A stretch of 64,000 bases of DNA from Streptomyces sp. NBC_00659 (GTDB taxonomy: Bacteria > Actinomycetota > Actinomycetes > Streptomycetales > Streptomycetaceae). The translations under genes and the position numbers were made by a program. Where the stretch lies: NCBI RefSeq assembly GCF_036226925.1, contig NZ_CP109031.1, positions 3,906,001 through 3,970,000 on the forward strand, read 5' to 3'. The notes under the pieces are model-generated. The model was given only the letters and a program-made list of their open reading frames with translations, had not been told where the DNA came from and made no database searches. Shown here in pieces: positions 63,142 through 64,000 of the stretch (position 1 is its first letter; each line of letters starts with the position of its first letter).

Positions 63142-64000
63142 CCGACCGGCCTCCGTTCCTTCCCGCTGTCCGACGCCCGCTGCTGCGGGGCGGATCCCGG
63201 TGCCGCCCCCACGACGCCGGTGCGGCGCAGCTTCTGCCAGCGCAGCCGGCCGCCGGTGAGGGCCGTGATCCAGGACTGCAGCAGGACGACGTACATCAGC
63301 TGCCGGTAGAGGACCTGCTGAAGGGGAAGCGAGATCAGATGGGTCATGCGTTCCTTGTCCAGGCGGAACGCGTACGCCGCGCACACCGCCTGGATGGCGA
63401 GGACACCGAGCCAGGCGACGATCGTCTTCTGGGTCGGGCCGAAGACGACGCCGTACAGCAGGAAGACGTCGATCAGGGGCGCGAGGAGCGGGGCCAGGAC
63501 CATGAAGAGGGAGACCAGGGGCAGGCCGACCCGGCCGAAGCGGCCCGAAGGGCCCCGTTCGACCAGGGCGCGGCGATGCTTCCAGATCGCCTGCATGGTG
63601 CCGTAGCACCAGCGGTAGCGCTGGGACCAGAGCTGCTGGACGGACTCCGGGGCCTCGGTCCAGGCGCGCGCGTTCTCCGCGTAGACGACCCGCCAGCCGT
63701 CGCGGTGCAGGGCCATCGTGATGTCGGTGTCCTCGGCGAGCGTGTCGTCGCTCATGCCGCCGACGCGCTCGAGCGCGGTACGGCGGAAGGCTCCGACGGC
63801 ACCGGGGATGGTGGGCATGCAGCGCAGCAGGTCGTACATGCGGCGGTCGAGGTTGAAGCCCATCACGTACTCGATGTGCTGCCAGGCGCCGATGAGGGAG
63901 TTCCGGTTGCCGACCTTGGCGTTGCCCGCGACGGCGCCGACCTTGGGGTCGGCGAAGGGCTGGACGAGTTCGCGGACGGTCGCCGGCTCGAAGACCGTGT
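63138..64000 (-). CDS. glycosyltransferase family 2, MatB-like (N-terminus outside window)
   Basis: The last ~286 residues are visible. Features of processive GT2 enzymes (cellulose/hyaluronan/PNAG synthase type) are VRELVQPFADPKVGAVAGNAKVGNR, GAVGAFRRTALERVGGMSDDTLAEDTDITM (acceptor-site ED) and QLWSQRYRWCYG (QxxRW). Several TM helices and a basic C-tail follow. Streptomyces MatB homologues have an N-terminal polysaccharide deacetylase domain; that part would be outside the window. Substrate is likely UDP-GlcNAc. Confidence 0.88.
   Translation of the reverse strand, partial: TVFEPATVRELVQPFADPKVGAVAGNAKVGNRNSLIGAWQHIEYVMGFNLDRRMYDLLRCMPTIPGAVGAFRRTALERVGGMSDDTLAEDTDITMALHRDGWRVVYAENARAWTEAPESVQQLWSQRYRWCYGTMQAIWKHRRALVERGPSGRFGRVGLPLVSLFMVLAPLLAPLIDVFLLYGVVFGPTQKTIVAWLGVLAIQAVCAAYAFRLDKERMTHLISLPLQQVLYRQLMYVVLLQSWITALTGGRLRWQKLRRTGVVGAAPGSAPQQRASDSGKERRPVG

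Overview
The window is high-GC actinobacterial DNA and almost certainly a Streptomyces chromosome. Evidence includes GC-rich third codon positions, many GTG starts, ATGA/GTGA gene overlaps, an SsgA-like sporulation protein, an HU protein, a SigU/RsuA-type sigma/anti-sigma pair, an NnaR/NarK pair and MatAB-like polysaccharide genes. From memory, the gene order (immune-inhibitor-A protease, ssgG, hppD, XDH-like operon, murA, hupA, malic enzyme, HelD-like protein, sigU, nnaR, narK, matAB) follows the S. coelicolor SCO2916-SCO2963 core region. No prophage, plasmid or CRISPR array was seen.

Layout. 1-4.3 kb: amino-acid permease (cut by the edge), DUF2017-clpS operon, and the NAD-salvage genes pncB and nicotinamidase. 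4.5-11.6 kb: secreted M6 protease, two RDD membrane proteins, ssgG. 11.6-16.6 kb: FAD-linked oxidase, TPR protein, HPPD with a divergent AsnC-type regulator. 16.6-20.4 kb: four-gene quaternary-amine ABC transporter. 20.4-26.4 kb: Lon-like protease, IclR regulator, DEAD/DEAH helicase, a broken Doc toxin, MFS transporter. 26.6-28 kb: tRNA-Cys and a tandem SUKH-4 immunity-like protein. 28-33 kb: molybdenum hydroxylase operon. 33-36 kb: GH20 hexosaminidase followed by a gene-free stretch holding a DasR-like site and what looks like a destroyed gene start. 36-41 kb: DUF3039, YqgE, MurA, HupA, malic enzyme. 41-45 kb: a strong small-RNA candidate, HelD/HelR-like RNA polymerase factor, and the anti-sigma/sigma pair. 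45-51 kb: CGNR protein, DUF1772 protein, nnaR, narK, SnoaL-like protein, ECF sigma factor with a SnoaL-like tail.

The most unusual part is 51.2-61.4 kb, all on the minus strand. It is a four-copy array of a two-gene module: a 218-residue lipoprotein ('A') followed by a secreted protein ('B'). The two reading frames overlap by exactly 13 nt in every copy. The most upstream copy (A4-B2) continues into a WXG100-like protein, a T7SS-signal effector-like protein, a two-TM membrane protein with a TTA codon, and an unknown protein C. The other copies are partial: one B is 348 aa and intact, one is internally deleted, one is a 78-residue stub. A remnant of gene C marks an old duplication junction. 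The lipoproteins keep nearly identical upstream DNA and N-termini but have divergent mature domains of fixed length. I read this as a type-VII-secretion-linked accessory locus that diversifies by duplication and gene conversion; its function is unknown.

The window ends in a MatAB-like operon (glycosyltransferase family 2, cut by the edge, overlapping an acyltransferase), likely for surface poly-N-acetylglucosamine.
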